DNA from: CBDDIP01 sp965279405
Lineage (GTDB): Bacteria > Actinomycetota > Acidimicrobiia > Acidimicrobiales > Ilumatobacteraceae
DNA length: 64,000 bases
Reading direction: 5' to 3'
Assembly (NCBI GenBank): GCA_965279405.1
Contig: OZ257157.1
Span: forward strand, 3,410,001-3,474,000
Both the position numbers and the translations under genes were made by a program. Positions 15,317 through 23,319 of the stretch are shown piece by piece (position 1 is the stretch's first letter; every line of letters begins with the position of its first letter). The notes beneath the pieces were generated by a model that did no database searches, was not told the origin of the DNA, and was given only the letters and a program-made list of their open reading frames with translations.

Positions 15317-16555
15317 TCATCGTCCGGCAAGCACGGCTTCCGCGCAGCGCCGGCCACTGAAGAGCGCGCCCTGGATCGACCCCGTGTCGCGGTGGTCGCC
15401 ACACACGAAGACGCCGGGTGCCAACCGCACCCGGCGCTTCGGCGCGAACGGCGGCGATTGGTCGGGCTGACCGTGAGCGATGCGATCGGTGCGCAGGTGA
15501 TCCCACCGGTCCACCTGCGTGCCCCACCACCCGCGCAGCTGCGCACGCACCCGACCCTCGAGGTCATCGCCGATGTCAGCCGGCGTTGCCGCAGCGATGA
15601 GATGTCGACCGGCGGGAGCGTGCGACCGCACAACGTTCGACATCACGGCGACGTTCAACGCGGGGCCGGTGCCCGACGCATCGAGCACGATCAGCTTGTG
15701 CTCGATTGGTGCAGACGGCGCCGAGAACCACACGCAACCGACGGACCGTGATGCCACCGCCGGCAGCCCGAGCAGCTCGGATGCGGCCGGACCGTCGGTG
15801 GCGACGATGACGAGGTCGGTGTCGACGTTTGTGCCGTCGTCGAGGACCACGCTCGGCTGATCGCGGTGCACGGCACGCACGCGCACGCCGAGCTCCATCG
15901 TGCCGGGCCGCAGCCCGCCGGCGAGCTGCAACGGGATGCGGCCCATGCCACCGGCCGGCACCGCCGCGTCGCCGTCGGACAGCATGCGAAAGATCACGTC
16001 GGACATCCGGCTGCTCGTCGCCAGTGATGGGTCGAGCTGGATGCCGGCGAACAGCGGACGCAGGAAGCGGTCGATCATCGTCGGGCTGAAGCCGCGGTCG
16101 CGCAGCGCATCGATGGTCGACGTCTCCGGCCCGGCGAGCAGCTGCGAGGGTCGCGCCGCTCTGAGGCGGTGGCGCATGCGCGCCAGGCGGAGCTTGTCCA
16201 GCGGCGTGCCGATCGGCGCCGTCGCCGTCGACAGTGCGGTCGCCGGACGGCGGAAGGGATCCGACACGACGTGCCCACGACCGTGATGCCAGACGAGTGC
16301 GCCAGGCTCGAACGCGTGCAGGTCGAGTGCGCCGAGATCGAGCTGACGCGCCGCCTCCGGGTAGGCGGTCAGCAGGACCTGGAAGCCGCGGTCCAGCACG
16401 TGGCCGTCGACGACGTCCGATCGCACCCGGCCGCCGACGCCATCGCTCGCCTCCAGCACTCGCACGTCGAGTCCGGCTCGTTGGAGATGACCAGCGGCGC
16501 TCAAGCCGGCGAGGCCGGCGCCGACGATGACGACGCGTCGGGGCGTGTCGGTCAC
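15317..16555 (-). CDS. FAD-dependent amine oxidase / protoporphyrinogen-oxidase-like protein
   Basis: 412 residues. The N-terminus has the Rossmann FAD motif VGAGLAGLSAAGHLQRAG, then the acidic VLEAS and GGRVRS. The C-terminus has VFVCGDHRDTGSIQGALFSGRRCAEAVL, the second FAD-contact region of the amine-oxidase superfamily. The middle (MGRIPLQLA) matches NAD(P)-binding-domain amine oxidases related to phytoene desaturase and HemG/HemY. The GTG start overlaps the stop of the upstream epimerase by 4 nt (GTGA), so translation is coupled. Substrate not known; a longer frame upstream is only a shadow of the epimerase gene. Confidence 0.85.
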   Translation of the reverse strand: MTDTPRRVVIVGAGLAGLSAAGHLQRAGLDVRVLEASDGVGGRVRSDVVDGHVLDRGFQVLLTAYPEAARQLDLGALDLHAFEPGALVWHHGRGHVVSDPFRRPATALSTATAPIGTPLDKLRLARMRHRLRAARPSQLLAGPETSTIDALRDRGFSPTMIDRFLRPLFAGIQLDPSLATSSRMSDVIFRMLSDGDAAVPAGGMGRIPLQLAGGLRPGTMELGVRVRAVHRDQPSVVLDDGTNVDTDLVIVATDGPAASELLGLPAVASRSVGCVWFSAPSAPIEHKLIVLDASGTGPALNVAVMSNVVRSHAPAGRHLIAAATPADIGDDLEGRVRAQLRGWWGTQVDRWDHLRTDRIAHGQPDQSPPFAPKRRVRLAPGVFVCGDHRDTGSIQGALFSGRRCAEAVLAGR

Positions 16556-17442
16556 GACGCCAGCACGGCGCGCAGTGCGCCGTCGAGCGTGGGGTGCTCG
16601 AACGTGAAGTCGCTGTGCTGCAGCACGGTGGGCAGCACTCGCTGGCCGTCGAACAGCAACGCGTCGGCGAGCTCGCCGCCGAGCAACAGCTTCGGGCCGA
16701 AGGCGGGGATCGGCAGCAGCGAGGGACGGTGCAGCGCGTGCGCCAAGGCCTTGGCGAACTGTGCGTTGGTGACCGCGTTCGGAGCGGTGAGGTTCACCGG
16801 GCCGGTCACGTCGGCGGTCAGCAGGTGGATGATCGCCCCGACCTCGTCGTCGATGGAGATCCAGCTCTGCCACTGCTTGCCCGACCCGAAACGTCCGCCG
16901 AGGCCGAGCTTGAACAGCGGCAGCTGCTTCTTGAGCGCGCCTCCCTTCGCCGACAGGACGATGCCCGTGCGCAGCAGCACGACGCGGGTTGCCGACTCGG
17001 CGGGCGCGGCGGCGTCCTCCCAGGCGCGGCAGACGTCGGCGAGGAAGCCGTCGCCGCCGGCGGAACGCTCGTCGACCGACGTGTCGCCGGTGTCGCCGTA
17101 GAAGCCGATCGCGGAGCCCGAGAGGAAGATGGTCGGCGGCTTCGCCGCAGCAGCGATCGTGCGCGCCAGCAGCGCGGTCGTGGTGGTGCGGCTGCGCAGC
17201 ACCTCCTGCTTGTACTCGGCCGTCCAGCGATGGTCCCCGATCCCCGCGCCGGCGAGGTTGATCACCGCGTCTGCAGCGTCGATCACGGCTGCGTCGAGCT
17301 TGCCTGCGGCCGGGTCCCACTGCGCCTCACCGGCTCCCGGAGCGCGGCGCACGAGCCGGACCACCTCGTGGCCCTCACGGCGGAGGCGGTCGACGAGTGC
17401 CGTTCCGATGAGCCCGGACGATCCGCTGACCACGATGTGCAT
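16552..17442 (-). CDS. TIGR01777 family NAD(P)-dependent epimerase (YfcH/SDR39U1 type)
   Basis: 296 residues. Extended SDR with GSSGLIG at 7-13, INLAGAGIGDHRW, SGSAIGFYGDTGD (the active-site YG variant) and the DUF1731 C-terminal domain, ending HPTLDGALRAVL. In mycobacteria a homologue lies next to dlaT and lipB (recalled from the M. tuberculosis Rv2215-Rv2218 region); here it sits 5 kb from the corresponding genes. It leads a two-gene operon with the flavin oxidoreductase. A TACCCT box on the minus strand lies 9 nt before the ATG. Confidence 0.9.
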   Translation of the reverse strand: MHIVVSGSSGLIGTALVDRLRREGHEVVRLVRRAPGAGEAQWDPAAGKLDAAVIDAADAVINLAGAGIGDHRWTAEYKQEVLRSRTTTTALLARTIAAAAKPPTIFLSGSAIGFYGDTGDTSVDERSAGGDGFLADVCRAWEDAAAPAESATRVVLLRTGIVLSAKGGALKKQLPLFKLGLGGRFGSGKQWQSWISIDDEVGAIIHLLTADVTGPVNLTAPNAVTNAQFAKALAHALHRPSLLPIPAFGPKLLLGGELADALLFDGQRVLPTVLQHSDFTFEHPTLDGALRAVLAS

Positions 17443-17457
17443 AGGACTCCGAGGGTA

Positions 17458-17477
17458 CGGGCGCTTCGGGACGCCCG
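17458..17477. terminator. Short GC hairpin downstream of the permease gene
   Basis: A 6 bp stem, CGGGCG and CGCCCG, with an 8 nt loop lies between the permease stop (17518) and the epimerase start (17442). There is no T-tract, so a role in termination is only possible. Confidence 0.3.
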
Positions 17478-17517
17478 CCAGATCGTGCCGTGATCTCGAG
17501 CGCCGAAGTCGGCGGGT

Positions 17518-19377
17518 TCAGTCCTCGTCGATGTCGATGTGGATCGGCACGCTGACCACCACGGTGTGCGGCCGGTAGAGCAGGCGGGCCTTCAGGGCCA
17601 GCGCCGACTGGTTGTGCAGCCACTGGCTGCTCACCTTGGTGACGAACTCGGGGATGACCACGGTGATGATGTCGTCCTCGCGCTCGGCGTCGACCTCGTC
17701 GAGGAAGCGCAGCACCGGCTTGGTCAGCTCGCGGTACGGCGACGACACGGTCTGCAGCTCGATCGGCACGTCGAACGCGTCCCACTGCTCGCGCAGTCGG
17801 TGCTCCTCCTCGGCGTCCTGCACGATCGACAGGCCGATGATCCGCTCCGGCGCCAGGCTGCGGGCATAGGCGATGGCGTCGAGCACACCGCGGTTGAGCC
17901 CGCCGACGAGCACGACCACGTAGTGCGTGTGCCGCTGGGCCCGATACCCGGCCGGCGCGGCGACTGCAGCGCGAACCTTCTTGTAGTGCTTGCCGACGGC
18001 GGAGAAGCCGAAGACCATGATCGGGATGAGCGCCGCGGGGATCCAGGCGCCCTCGACGAACTTGGAGACGAGCACGATCACGGCGATCAGGCCGGTGGTG
18101 ATCGCCCCGATCAGGTTGACGGTGAGGCTGGCCCGCCATCGCGGCTCGCGGTGCTTGAGGTGGTGCTTGACCATCCCCGATTGGCTGAACGTGAAGCCGG
18201 TGAACACGCCGAACGCGTAGAGCGGGATGAGCGCCGAGATGTCGCCCTTGAAGACGACGATCAGGATCGAGGCGACAGTCGCCAGGAAGATGACGCCATT
18301 CGAGTACACGAGGCGGTCGCCGCGGTTGGCGAACTGCCGCGGTAGGAAGCCGTCCTTGGCGATGATCGACGACAGGCGAGGGAAGTCGGCGTAAGCCGTG
18401 TTGGCGGCGAGGATGAGGATGGAGAACGTGGCGATCAGGGTCAGCCAGAACATGACGCCCTTGCCGTGGTACACGTACTGGGCGATGAGGCCGATGCCGT
18501 TGCCGTCGTCCTCGCCGCGGAACGGCTTGAAGTGCGATGCCAGCACCGAGACACCGAGGAAGCACGACCCGAGGATGGCGCCCATCCACACGAGCGTGGT
18601 CGACGCGTTCTTCGACTCCGGCTTCTTGAACGCCGGTACGCCGTTGGACACGGCCTCGACGCCGGAGAGCGCGACCGCGCCGCTGGAGAACGCGCGCAGG
18701 AGCATGTAGAGCGACAGGCTGCCGACGAGCTTGCTCGCCTCACGTCCGCCCTCGGTGAGCATCGACTCGGGGATCGGGCCGACGTGCTGCACGTAGATGC
18801 GCCACAGCCCGGTGACGATCAGCACGACGAGCATGACGATGTAGAAGTACGTCGGGCCGGCGAACACGGCGCCCGACTCCTTCACGCCGCGCAGGTTGGC
18901 CAACGTCATCAGCAGGACGAAGCCGAGGCACAGCGGCACCGCCCACTTGTCGCTCAGCCCGGTGGCCGTTCGGATCGCGAGCACGCCACCGGCCACGCTG
19001 ACCGCGACCGTCAGGATGTAGTCGACGAGGAGCGAGGAGCCGGCGATCAGCGATGGGATGACGCCGAGGTTCTCCTTGCTGACGATGTAGCTGCCGCCGC
19101 CGCTCGGATAGGCGTGGATGGTCTGGCGGTAGCTGACCACCACGATCGTCAGGAGGATGCAGACGATGATCGCGATCGGGATGATCGGTCCGAACGCCTT
19201 GTGACCGATCTTCGCCTGGAGGAGGAGCACCACGAGGATCTCGTCGACCGCGTACGCGGTGGAGGAGATCGCGTCGCTGGCGAAGACCGGCAGAGCGATC
19301 TTCTTGGAGAGCCGCTGGTGGCCCTCATCGGCCGTGGCAACGGGGGAACCGATGAGGATTCGCTTCAAGATGGGCAT
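17518..19377 (-). CDS. APC-superfamily potassium importer, KimA-like
   Basis: 619 residues: about 12 membrane helices to residue ~470, then a cytoplasmic domain of ~150 residues beginning at YVVVLVGGLNRGV. The N-terminus (KRILIGSP, then LSKKIALPVFASDAISSTAYAVDEIL) matches the KimA/YdaO branch of amino-acid-permease-like K+ importers, and SYRQTIHAYPSGGGSYIVSKENLG is the conserved helix-2 region. Two TrkA-type genes are divergent from it after only 60 bp, matching the Rv2690c-ceoB-ceoC arrangement recalled from M. tuberculosis. That supports K+ uptake gated by nucleotide-binding subunits. No c-di-AMP riboswitch fits in the short gap. Confidence 0.85.
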   Translation of the reverse strand: MPILKRILIGSPVATADEGHQRLSKKIALPVFASDAISSTAYAVDEILVVLLLQAKIGHKAFGPIIPIAIIVCILLTIVVVSYRQTIHAYPSGGGSYIVSKENLGVIPSLIAGSSLLVDYILTVAVSVAGGVLAIRTATGLSDKWAVPLCLGFVLLMTLANLRGVKESGAVFAGPTYFYIVMLVVLIVTGLWRIYVQHVGPIPESMLTEGGREASKLVGSLSLYMLLRAFSSGAVALSGVEAVSNGVPAFKKPESKNASTTLVWMGAILGSCFLGVSVLASHFKPFRGEDDGNGIGLIAQYVYHGKGVMFWLTLIATFSILILAANTAYADFPRLSSIIAKDGFLPRQFANRGDRLVYSNGVIFLATVASILIVVFKGDISALIPLYAFGVFTGFTFSQSGMVKHHLKHREPRWRASLTVNLIGAITTGLIAVIVLVSKFVEGAWIPAALIPIMVFGFSAVGKHYKKVRAAVAAPAGYRAQRHTHYVVVLVGGLNRGVLDAIAYARSLAPERIIGLSIVQDAEEEHRLREQWDAFDVPIELQTVSSPYRELTKPVLRFLDEVDAEREDDIITVVIPEFVTKVSSQWLHNQSALALKARLLYRPHTVVVSVPIHIDIDED

Positions 19378-19437
19378 AGGGCGAGCTGAGCTTATGTGTG
19401 GTTAGTGTGACGCGAGCCAAAGCAGGAGAGGTTCAAC

Positions 19438-20100
19438 GTGCATGTCGTGATCGTCGGGTGTGGCCGAGTTGGCTCATCGCTCGCCCGGAGCCTGATCGGT
19501 GCCGGGCACTCCGTTGCCGTCATCGACCGCAAGCCCGACAGCTTCGAGCGTCTCGGTCCGAACTTCTCGGGCCAGGCCATCACCGGCATCGGCTTCGACC
19601 GCGACCGCCTCCTCGAGGCCGGGATCGAGAAGGCCGAAGCCGTCGCCGCGGTCACCAACGGCGACAACTCGAACATCCTCGTGGCGCGAGTCGCTCGCGA
19701 GAACTTCGGCATCGAGCGCGTCGTCGCCCGCATCTACGACCCGCAGCGCGCGGCGATCTACCAACGCCTCGGCATCGCCACGGTGGCCACCGCGCTGTGG
19801 ACGACCGAACGGGTGCTGCGTCGGGTGCTCCCCGACGCCCCGGCCGTCGAGTGGGTCGACCCGAGCGCCCGTGTGTCGCTCGTGGAGCGCGAGCTCGGCG
19901 CCGGCTGGGCCGGTCACCGTGTGCTCGACGTCGAGCAGACCGGCGTGCGCGTCGTGGCCGTCAGTCGTCTCGGCGCAGCGATGCTGCCGACGCACGATCT
20001 GGTCGTGCAGGACGGCGATGTCGTCTACCTCGCCGTCGCTGCCGACGCGATGGGCCGGGTCGACGAGATCGCCGCCCAGCCGAAGAAGGAGCACGCATGA
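19438..20100 (+). CDS. TrkA/KTN-type potassium regulatory protein (CeoB-like)
   Basis: 220 residues: RCK-N Rossmann domain (VIVGCGRVGSSLARSL, with VIDRKPDSF placing the acidic ribose-binding residue) and an RCK-C domain from ~residue 140. These peripheral proteins bind NAD(H) or ATP and gate membrane K+ transporters. The GTG start at 19438 is preceded by AGGAGAGG. The next gene starts inside its stop codon (ATGA), so the two proteins are probably made in equal amounts and may pair. Confidence 0.9.
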   Translation: MHVVIVGCGRVGSSLARSLIGAGHSVAVIDRKPDSFERLGPNFSGQAITGIGFDRDRLLEAGIEKAEAVAAVTNGDNSNILVARVARENFGIERVVARIYDPQRAAIYQRLGIATVATALWTTERVLRRVLPDAPAVEWVDPSARVSLVERELGAGWAGHRVLDVEQTGVRVVAVSRLGAAMLPTHDLVVQDGDVVYLAVAADAMGRVDEIAAQPKKEHA

Positions 20101-20768
20101 AGATCGTCATCGCCGGCGGCGGCAGCGTCGGGCGGTTCATCGCCGAGCAGCTGGCCACCGAGGGCAGCGAGGTCACGATCGTCGACAGCGACCGCGCCGT
20201 CGTGCAGCGCTACCGCGACGACGGGCACCTGCCCGGCGTTCGCTGGATCGCCGCCGACGCGTGCGACATCAACTCGCTGAAGGACGCCGGGCTCGAGCAG
20301 GCCGAGGTGATGGCTGCGGTCACCGGTGACGACGAGGACAACCTCGTCGTGTCGCTGCTGGCCAAGCAGGAGTTCGGCGTGCCCCGCGTCGTCGCCCGGG
20401 TCAACAACCCGAACAACGAGTGGATGTTCAACGAGACGTGGGGCGTCGACGTGTCGGTCAGCACCCCGCACCTCCTCACCGGGCTGGTGCAGGAGGCCGT
20501 GACGGTCGGGTCGTTCGTGCGCCTGTTGTCGTTCGAGAAGGGCAAGGCCCGGCTCGCCGAGGTCACGCTTGCCGACAACTCGCCGGCCATCGACAAGGAG
20601 ATCGCCGAGCTCGGCTTCCCCCGTGAGGCCACCGTCGTCGCCGTCGTCCGCCACGAGAAGGTGATCGTCCCTCGCGGCGACACCATCGTCCGTGCGGGCG
20701 ACGAGGTCATGGTGCTGGTCACCAACGACAGCGAAGAAGGCGTCCGCCGCATCCTCATCGGCGACTGA
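20097..20768 (+). CDS. TrkA/KTN-type potassium regulatory protein (CeoC-like)
   Basis: 223 residues with RCK-N (IVIAGGGSVGRFIAEQLATEG, IVDSDRAVVQRY, VTGDDEDNLVVSLLAKQ) and RCK-C (from ~140: VRLLSFEKGKARLAEV, ending GDEVMVLVTNDSEEGVRRIL). The gene overlaps the first TrkA gene by 4 nt. Having two different KTN subunits beside an APC-type importer is the pattern of mycobacterial CeoB/CeoC. A hairpin repeat (20813-20858) follows it. Confidence 0.9.
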   Translation: MKIVIAGGGSVGRFIAEQLATEGSEVTIVDSDRAVVQRYRDDGHLPGVRWIAADACDINSLKDAGLEQAEVMAAVTGDDEDNLVVSLLAKQEFGVPRVVARVNNPNNEWMFNETWGVDVSVSTPHLLTGLVQEAVTVGSFVRLLSFEKGKARLAEVTLADNSPAIDKEIAELGFPREATVVAVVRHEKVIVPRGDTIVRAGDEVMVLVTNDSEEGVRRILIGD

Positions 20769-20812
20769 CGAGCACTCGTGGGTTGGGCGTCGCGAGCGCG
20801 GCCGGTTCGTCG

Positions 20813-20858
20813 TTCTGGGCGGGCTGATCGCCGGATCCGGTGATGCGGCCGCCCAGAA
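20813..20858. repeat. Dispersed hairpin element, copy A
   Basis: Outer arms TTCTGGGCGG and CCGCCCAGAA pair perfectly; inside, ATCGCCGG-A-TCCGGTGAT adds a second near-perfect stem, so the whole 46 bp can fold as one hairpin. It closely matches copy B (60906-60948) and shares its outer arm with copy C (61223-61269). It lies between the convergent second TrkA gene and the OB-fold gene and may act as a bidirectional terminator or a REP-like element. Confidence 0.7.
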
Positions 20859-20877
20859 GGGGCCGAGCACGCCCGAT

Positions 20878-20923
20878 GCCTGTCAGTGGTCTTGGGCGAT
20901 GCCGGTCAGTGGTCTTGGGCGAT
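20878..20923. repeat. 23 bp tandem duplication at the end of the OB-fold gene
   Basis: Two adjacent 23 nt copies (20878-20900 and 20901-20923) differ at one base. The right copy contains the last codons and the stop of the OB-fold gene; the left copy is just beyond the stop and is untranslated. It looks like a slippage duplication. Confidence 0.8.
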
Positions 20924-21268
20924 CAGGGTGTACGCGGGGTTGAGCATCACCAGGCGGTTGCGTTCGAGGCGGGCGACACCTTCGAGGACGAGCGCTCGGT
21001 TGTGGCTGATCCCGGCCACCTGACGTCGACCGGTGAACACGGCGACCACGTCGCCGGAACCGTCGCTGACCGTGATCTCGAATGCCGGCACGCCCGAACG
21101 CGGGGCGATGCGCATCCGCTGCACCTCGCCGCCGACGCGAACGGGGGTGCGTGGCGCGACGGCTGACATGGCGGTGACGCCGAGGCCGGCGAAGCGTTCC
21201 TGCAGCCGCGCGTCGTCGAGCTCCTCGACGCTGGCCTTCAACCGTTTGGCGAGATCACGCAGGCCCAT
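20906..21268 (-). CDS. Small OB-fold nucleic-acid-binding-like protein
   Basis: 120 residues. After an N-terminal helix rich in charge (LRDLAKRLKASVEELDDARLQERF) comes a five-strand OB-fold: VRVGGEVQRMRIAPRSGVPAFEITVSDGSGDVVAVFTGRR, then ISHNRALVLEGVARLERNRLVMLNPAY. The pattern matches the small actinobacterial OB-fold family that includes M. tuberculosis Rv2694c, also next to the ceoBC/permease locus (recalled, not searched). Role unknown. A TAGGCT box (minus strand) is 6 nt before the ATG. Confidence 0.75.
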   Translation of the reverse strand: MGLRDLAKRLKASVEELDDARLQERFAGLGVTAMSAVAPRTPVRVGGEVQRMRIAPRSGVPAFEITVSDGSGDVVAVFTGRRQVAGISHNRALVLEGVARLERNRLVMLNPAYTLIAQDH

Positions 21269-21318
21269 GGACGGAGCCTAAGCCAGTCGGCGTGATCCGC
21301 CCGTAGCCTCGTGCGCTG

Positions 21319-21741
21319 ATGAAGACCCGCACGCTGCTGCTGCTGGCGATCGGCTGCGGCCTGGCCATCCTGCTGGCCGGCGGCGTCTTCCTGCTCAGGC
21401 TGTCGAGCGACCCTGGCGGTACCAAGGCGCTGGGGATCGACGATGTCGGCCGCGCCGGTGACGCGACGGTCAAGCTGCTCGCGTTCCGCTCCGATGGCAC
21501 CACGCTCGTCGTCGACCTTCGGATCGGCGGCGTCGACGATCCCAACGGCATCGACGGCTTCACGCTCGTCGCGCCCGGCACCGTGGTGACAGCGACGGAT
21601 GCCAGCTCGTGCACGGGCTTCACCGCGACGCCGACGGAGTGCTCGCTGGCGTTCGACGTCGCCGGGCTCGAGGGGAGCAGCCGGCAGCTGCTGTTCCGCC
21701 GCGCCGACACGCAACTTCGCTGGTCGCTCGCGGGCGCCTGA
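21319..21741 (+). CDS. Small membrane-anchored or secreted protein of unknown function
   Basis: 140 residues. One N-terminal hydrophobic segment (residues ~5-27, LLLLAIGCGLAILLAGGVFLL) acts as an uncleaved anchor or signal; the rest is a small beta-rich extracytoplasmic domain with two Cys (SSCTGF and TECSL) that could form a disulfide. No family recognised. A TAGCCT box at 21304-21309 lies 9 nt before the ATG. It precedes lpdA by 120 bp in the same direction. Confidence 0.65.
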   Translation: MKTRTLLLLAIGCGLAILLAGGVFLLRLSSDPGGTKALGIDDVGRAGDATVKLLAFRSDGTTLVVDLRIGGVDDPNGIDGFTLVAPGTVVTATDASSCTGFTATPTECSLAFDVAGLEGSSRQLLFRRADTQLRWSLAGA

Positions 21742-21862
21742 CAGGCTGGTGCGCGTACCACCAGTCGCTACCTGGGGGTAACGGTTGGCGGGTGTCGCGT
21801 TGCCGCTACCGTTGCCGATGCCGCCGACCGGCGACATGAGATCCTCAAGGGGAGAAGCCACG
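21742..21862 (+). promoter_or_regulatory. lpdA leader region
   Basis: 120 bp gap. It contains an inverted repeat GGTAACGGT (21777-21785) and ACCGTTGCC (21808-21816), and a clear ribosome binding site AAGGGGAG (21847-21854) 8 nt before the lpdA ATG. The stem could be a regulatory hairpin; no known riboswitch is recognised. Confidence 0.4.
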
Positions 21863-23290
21863 ATGAGCAGCGGGGACAGCGGCACCGAATTCGACCTGGT
21901 CGTCATCGGTGGTGGCCCGGGCGGCTACGGCGCCGCGCTCTACGCCACCTCGGCCGGCCTCAACGTCGCCGTGGTCGAGAAGGGCCCGATGGGCGGCACG
22001 TGCCTCAACGTCGGCTGCATCCCGGCGAAGTCGTTCCTCGAGAGCGCCGCCGCGTTCCGCCACGTCGCCCACGCCGCCGAGTTCGGCATCGAGGGCGCGG
22101 CCAACCCGTCGGTCAACTTCGCCACCGTCTACGCCCGCAAGCAGAAGATCGTCGACGGCATCGTCAAGAGCCTGACGGGCTTCATGAAGTCGAAGAAGAT
22201 CACCATCCTCAACGGCGTCGGATCACTCGGGCCGGATCGCTCGGTCACCGTGCGCGGCCCCGAGGGCGACACCGTGATCCGCGGCAAGAGCGTGCTGCTC
22301 GCTGCCGGCTCGGTGCCGCGCACGATCCCCGGCTTCGACGTCGGTGGGCCGATCATGACGAGCGACGAGGTCTTCGAGCTGCAGCAGGTTCCGGCCAAGG
22401 TGGCCGTCATCGGTGGCGGCGCGATCGGCTGTGAGTTCGCCAGCACGTTCGCCGACATGGGCTCGCAGGTGACCATCCTCGAGGGCCTGCCGAAGATCCT
22501 CCCCGGCCTCGACGGCGACGTCGCCAACGTCGTCGTGCGCAGCTTCAAGAAGAAGAACATCGACATCCGCACCGGGGTGAAGGTCACCGGCCACACGCCG
22601 AACGGCGACGGTGGCACCACCGTGCACATCACCAAGGAAGACGGCAGCACCGAGGACGTCGCCGCCGATGCGGTCATCGTCAGCGTCGGCCGGCGCCCGT
22701 TCGCCGATCAGCTCGGCCTGCAGGGCACCGGCGTCAAGATCACCGACCGCGGCTTCGTCGAGGTCGACGAGTACTGCCGCACGAGTGAGCCCGGCGTGTA
22801 CGCCATCGGCGACCTGATCAACACCCCGCAGCTGGCCCACGTCGGCTACGCCGAGGCGATCCTCGTCACCAAGCACATCCTCGGCGAGGATCCGATGCCG
22901 GTCGACTACACCCGCGTCCCGTGGGCCATCTACTGCCACCCCGAGGTCGCCTTCGTCGGCCCGAGCGAGGAAGCCGCCCGCGAGGCGGGCGTCGACGTCG
23001 TCGTCGCCAAGCACCAGTTCCGCGCCAACAGCCGCGCCCAGATCATCGGTGAGCTCGACGGTCTGGTGAAGGTGATCGCCAAGAAGCAGGCCGACGGCAC
23101 CGCCGGCCAGATCATCGGTGTGCACATGGTGGGCCCGTGGGTGACCGAGCAGCTCAGCGGCGGCTACCTGGCCGTCAACTGGGAGGCCAGCGTGGCCGAG
23201 GTCGCCCAGTTCATCCAGCCCCACCCGAGCCTCACCGAGCTGTTCGGTGAAACCGTATTGTCCCTCACGGGCCGCAGCCTGAACGCCTGA
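21863..23290 (+). CDS. lpdA: Dihydrolipoyl dehydrogenase (E3)
   Basis: 475 residues, standard for the FAD/NAD disulfide oxidoreductase that reoxidises dihydrolipoamide of 2-oxoacid dehydrogenases. It has the FAD motif VIGGGPGGYGAAL, the redox pair Cys47/Cys52 in GGTCLNVGCIPAK, the NAD motif VIGGGAIGCEFA, the second FAD block VYAIGDLI, and the C-terminal catalytic pair His454/Glu459 (HPSLTE). ATG 21863 follows a strong ribosome binding site. It heads an apparent operon with the E2 gene (30 nt gap) and lipBA. Confidence 0.96.
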   Translation: MSSGDSGTEFDLVVIGGGPGGYGAALYATSAGLNVAVVEKGPMGGTCLNVGCIPAKSFLESAAAFRHVAHAAEFGIEGAANPSVNFATVYARKQKIVDGIVKSLTGFMKSKKITILNGVGSLGPDRSVTVRGPEGDTVIRGKSVLLAAGSVPRTIPGFDVGGPIMTSDEVFELQQVPAKVAVIGGGAIGCEFASTFADMGSQVTILEGLPKILPGLDGDVANVVVRSFKKKNIDIRTGVKVTGHTPNGDGGTTVHITKEDGSTEDVAADAVIVSVGRRPFADQLGLQGTGVKITDRGFVEVDEYCRTSEPGVYAIGDLINTPQLAHVGYAEAILVTKHILGEDPMPVDYTRVPWAIYCHPEVAFVGPSEEAAREAGVDVVVAKHQFRANSRAQIIGELDGLVKVIAKKQADGTAGQIIGVHMVGPWVTEQLSGGYLAVNWEASVAEVAQFIQPHPSLTELFGETVLSLTGRSLNA

Positions 23291-23319
23291 CCGAAAAACT
23301 CAACGGAGAGAACACCACC

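Noticed and set aside
19378..19437. Possible c-di-AMP (ydaO-type) riboswitch before the KimA-like gene
   Set aside because: The gap is only 60 bp and shared by two divergent genes, too short for the ~120 nt aptamer.
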